This document shows positions 5,545 to 7,707 of a DNA stretch of 7,707 nt, piece by piece. This stretch comes from Fidelibacterota bacterium. GTDB lineage: Bacteria > Fidelibacterota > Fidelibacteria > Fidelibacterales > DSDE01. Positions within the stretch are counted from its first letter, which is position 1, and every line of letters starts with the position of its first letter. The stretch covers positions 1-7,707 of the forward strand of contig DSDE01000349.1 of assembly GCA_011049095.1 (NCBI GenBank), read 5' to 3'. The position numbers and the translations under genes were made by a program. The notes beneath the pieces are model-generated. The model made no database searches. It had not been told where the DNA came from and saw only the letters and a list, made by a program, of their open reading frames with translations.

Positions 5545-7707
5545 CTATCTCCTAGCTCCCAAGTCCTGCTTCGTCAACGCTGTTTTCCTCAGCCCTTTTC
5601 TGAAAAAGTGCATAATCGGCGCCAAAAGAACCAGCGTTCCCATCGCGGTGCTTATCATCGAGAAAGAGGCCAGCATTCCCATCGCTTTCAGAGGCTGAAA
5701 AACAGAAAAGATCAGCGCCAGGAAACCCAGATTAGACATGACATCGAGAAAAATGGGATAGCCAACATCAGAAATCGTGCGATGCATCAGCTCCTCTGTT
5801 TTGATTTTGCTCTTTGCCTCGAGTTTAAAACGGGCAATAAAGTGAATAGCGAAATCCACGCCTACGCCAATAATAATGGAGGTAAGTAAACCGATAATAT
5901 GATTGAGCTCCACACCAAAGAGCCCCATTAGTCCGAAATTGATTATAATCGCCCCGGTCAGAGGAATAATAGCCAGCAATCCCCAGCGGTAATGCCGAAA
6001 AAAGAGAGAAGCGACAACAGCGATGAGGAAAGTTGCGGCAAATATGCTAATAAAAGAGCTCTGAAGGACTAATTTCACAAAGTCCTTCATAAACATCAGC
6101 ATACCGGTGCTAGAGAATTTTATCTGCAGCTCGCCCATATTCTCCTCAATATAGCTTTCCATATCATTAACAATATCCAAGACGGCATCGGTGCTCATAG
6201 ATTTCATCTGTGTGACGATCAGCGCTTTTTCATAATTGTAATCAATAAGCGAAGCAAAATCTTCAGGGTCTGCTGACATACTGTATAGCGTAAAAAGGTT
6301 ATTGACTTTATCCACGGTGTCGGGAATGGTCTCAAAAGCCGGATCATCATCCATCACAACGCGATGCATCTGCTTGATGACATCCACAATAGACATACTC
6401 ATGGTAACCCGCTCTTTGCTCTCCAGAAAGCGCTGCATCTCCTCCATTTTCCGCAGACTTTGAGGCTGGAGAATATCACCTTCTACGATAGTCGTCAGAT
6501 TCATAGAGCCAATCATAAAATCATCCATAAAGAGGATGCTTTGCTTCACTTCACTCTCATCATCGAAAAAATCCACCGAATTGACCTCAACCCGCACCAG
6601 GAAGACCCCATATATACTGATAAATACCACGGCAAAACCCGTCCAAAAAGTACGATAAGGATACCGCGCCACCATATTCCCAAAAGCGTTAATGCTATGC
6701 TCGAGAATGCTTTTACGGCGGATTGTATCGCTCTGCTTATCCCAGTTTCTCAGATGGAGAATCGAAGGCACCAGCAGCAGCGAGAGAATCAGCGCCCAAA
6801 AAACACCAAATCCAATGGCAAGTCCGTAGCCTACCATTGTGGTTATGGGTGCAGTCACCAGGGTTCCAAAAGCCAGAATGGTTGTAACGCTGGTAACAAT
6901 AATAGGCAGAGAGAGTTCGGACATTGCCTTTTGAATGGCTATGTCACGATCGCCGCTTTTTCGGTAATTTCTGAAAAAATGGCTGAGAAAATGAACGCTG
7001 TCAGAATTGGCAATTGTCAGGAGAATGATGGGCATAGAGCTATTCAGCAGGCTAAATAGAAATTTATCGGAGCCGGTGAAATGATGCGCATAAGCCAGAA
7101 AACCCACCATTGCCAACATCGCCAATAGCGTAGTAAAAAGCACACTGAGAAGCGCCACCAGACTACGGAAATTGAGCAGCAGCACTAAAATCATAAAACC
7201 AAAGGCCAGTATGACCAAAAGCCGCACATCCTGCATAATTAGAGAAGGAATAATGCCGGTGATGTAGGGCATACCGCCAAAATGGATATCATAATCCTTA
7301 AGAATCATTTTGGATGTCTCTTTAACACTCTCAGCAAAACTATCAAGTTTGCGCTCCGGTGCTGGCCGCACCAAAAGGTTCATAAAGACTTCATTTTCAC
7401 CGATAAAGCGTTTTTTAACTGTGGGGTGAGTGTCCAGATAGCTTTTTATACTGATTAAATCCTCTGGAGAAAGCTCTCTTTGCGGAACAAGATCAGCTAC
7501 ATTCATAAAGCCGCCGGCCTCGCTGTCCATTCGCTTGCTTGTCACAAGTGAAAGGACCTCTGCCACCATCTCCTGCTTTTCCAAAGCCTGGCAAAGATCC
7601 CACATTGCTGCGAATAATTCAGGTGCATAAAGGGATTCTCCCATTTTTCCAAAAGCAATATAGATAAAGTCAGTGCTGCCAAATTCATTTTCCACCTCCT
7701 CCCAAAG
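5545..7707 (-). CDS. RND superfamily exporter, MMPL family (5' end outside the window)
   Basis: Inner-membrane, presumably proton-driven pump predicted to move hydrophobic or lipid-like substrate outward. Numbering from the GTG at 7695: a periplasmic loop to about 155, TM2-6 at about 157-313 (with LLTIANSDSVHFL at 225-237), TM7 near 350-367, a second periplasmic loop to about 540, and TM8-12 at about 541-697 (with IGVGVDFAIHF at 609-619). The paired aspartates D232 and D614 occupy equivalent places in the two halves, where the family carries its proton-relay residues. The C-terminus is short and basic. The frame stays open through the edge (codons L-W-E-E precede the GTG), and TM1 with the cytoplasmic N-terminus is missing, so the GTG is an internal valine and the gene starts outside. 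Perhaps 40-60 residues are missing, judged from family architecture. It heads the block with the LolA-like and barrel genes, 166 bases upstream of the former. No frameshift or lost transmembrane segment is visible. Confidence 0.94.
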   Translation of the reverse strand, partial: LWEEVENEFGSTDFIYIAFGKMGESLYAPELFAAMWDLCQALEKQEMVAEVLSLVTSKRMDSEAGGFMNVADLVPQRELSPEDLISIKSYLDTHPTVKKRFIGENEVFMNLLVRPAPERKLDSFAESVKETSKMILKDYDIHFGGMPYITGIIPSLIMQDVRLLVILAFGFMILVLLLNFRSLVALLSVLFTTLLAMLAMVGFLAYAHHFTGSDKFLFSLLNSSMPIILLTIANSDSVHFLSHFFRNYRKSGDRDIAIQKAMSELSLPIIVTSVTTILAFGTLVTAPITTMVGYGLAIGFGVFWALILSLLLVPSILHLRNWDKQSDTIRRKSILEHSINAFGNMVARYPYRTFWTGFAVVFISIYGVFLVRVEVNSVDFFDDESEVKQSILFMDDFMIGSMNLTTIVEGDILQPQSLRKMEEMQRFLESKERVTMSMSIVDVIKQMHRVVMDDDPAFETIPDTVDKVNNLFTLYSMSADPEDFASLIDYNYEKALIVTQMKSMSTDAVLDIVNDMESYIEENMGELQIKFSSTGMLMFMKDFVKLVLQSSFISIFAATFLIAVVASLFFRHYRWGLLAIIPLTGAIIINFGLMGLFGVELNHIIGLLTSIIIGVGVDFAIHFIARFKLEAKSKIKTEELMHRTISDVGYPIFLDVMSNLGFLALIFSVFQPLKAMGMLASFSMISTAMGTLVLLAPIMHFFRKGLRKTALTKQDLGARR

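Noticed and set aside
6364..7059. Open frame of 231 codons on the plus strand inside the exporter gene
   Set aside because: It is antisense to conserved transmembrane segments; its His/Gln/Asn-rich composition is typical of the complement of membrane-protein codons.

Overview
The window fits a Gram-negative bacterium of the Fibrobacteres-Chlorobi-Bacteroidetes (FCB) assemblage or a related candidate phylum. The main evidence is the C-terminus of the first gene: an NFPNPFNP-type module ending in KKMIYLK, the type A cargo signal of the type IX secretion system (T9SS) as seen in Ignavibacteria, Caldithrix, Marinimicrobia-like and KSB1-like lineages. The second gene block needs an outer membrane and a periplasm, which agrees. 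The exact phylum cannot be set from this sequence.

Layout. Positions 65-3214 (+) hold one large gene for a secreted, multi-domain surface or extracellular protein. It has a signal peptide, a beta-propeller-like N-terminal half, five tandem immunoglobulin-like ASH (choice-of-anchor D type) repeats and a T9SS sorting domain. After a 48-base convergent gap, the rest of the window is a minus-strand gene block. In transcription order (right to left) it holds an RND/MMPL-family inner-membrane exporter (5545 to beyond the right edge, 5' end cut off by the window), a periplasmic LolA-like lipoprotein-sorting-family protein (4620-5378) and a predicted outer-membrane beta-barrel (3263-4609). The last two genes are 10 bases apart. 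A 166-base gap with short inverted and direct repeats separates the exporter gene from the LolA-like gene.

How the genes work together. The three minus-strand products are predicted to occupy the inner membrane, periplasm and outer membrane. This suggests one trans-envelope route for a hydrophobic or lipid-like substrate: the MMPL pump lifts it from the inner membrane, the LolA-fold protein carries it across the periplasm, and the barrel receives or releases it at the outer membrane. The same logic is known for MMPL/DUF1329/DUF1302 gene sets in Proteobacteria. The substrate cannot be read from the sequence. The plus-strand secreted protein is convergent with this block and need not be functionally linked.

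No tRNA, rRNA, CRISPR array, insertion sequence or phage gene was seen. No gene-free stretch exceeds 166 bases.
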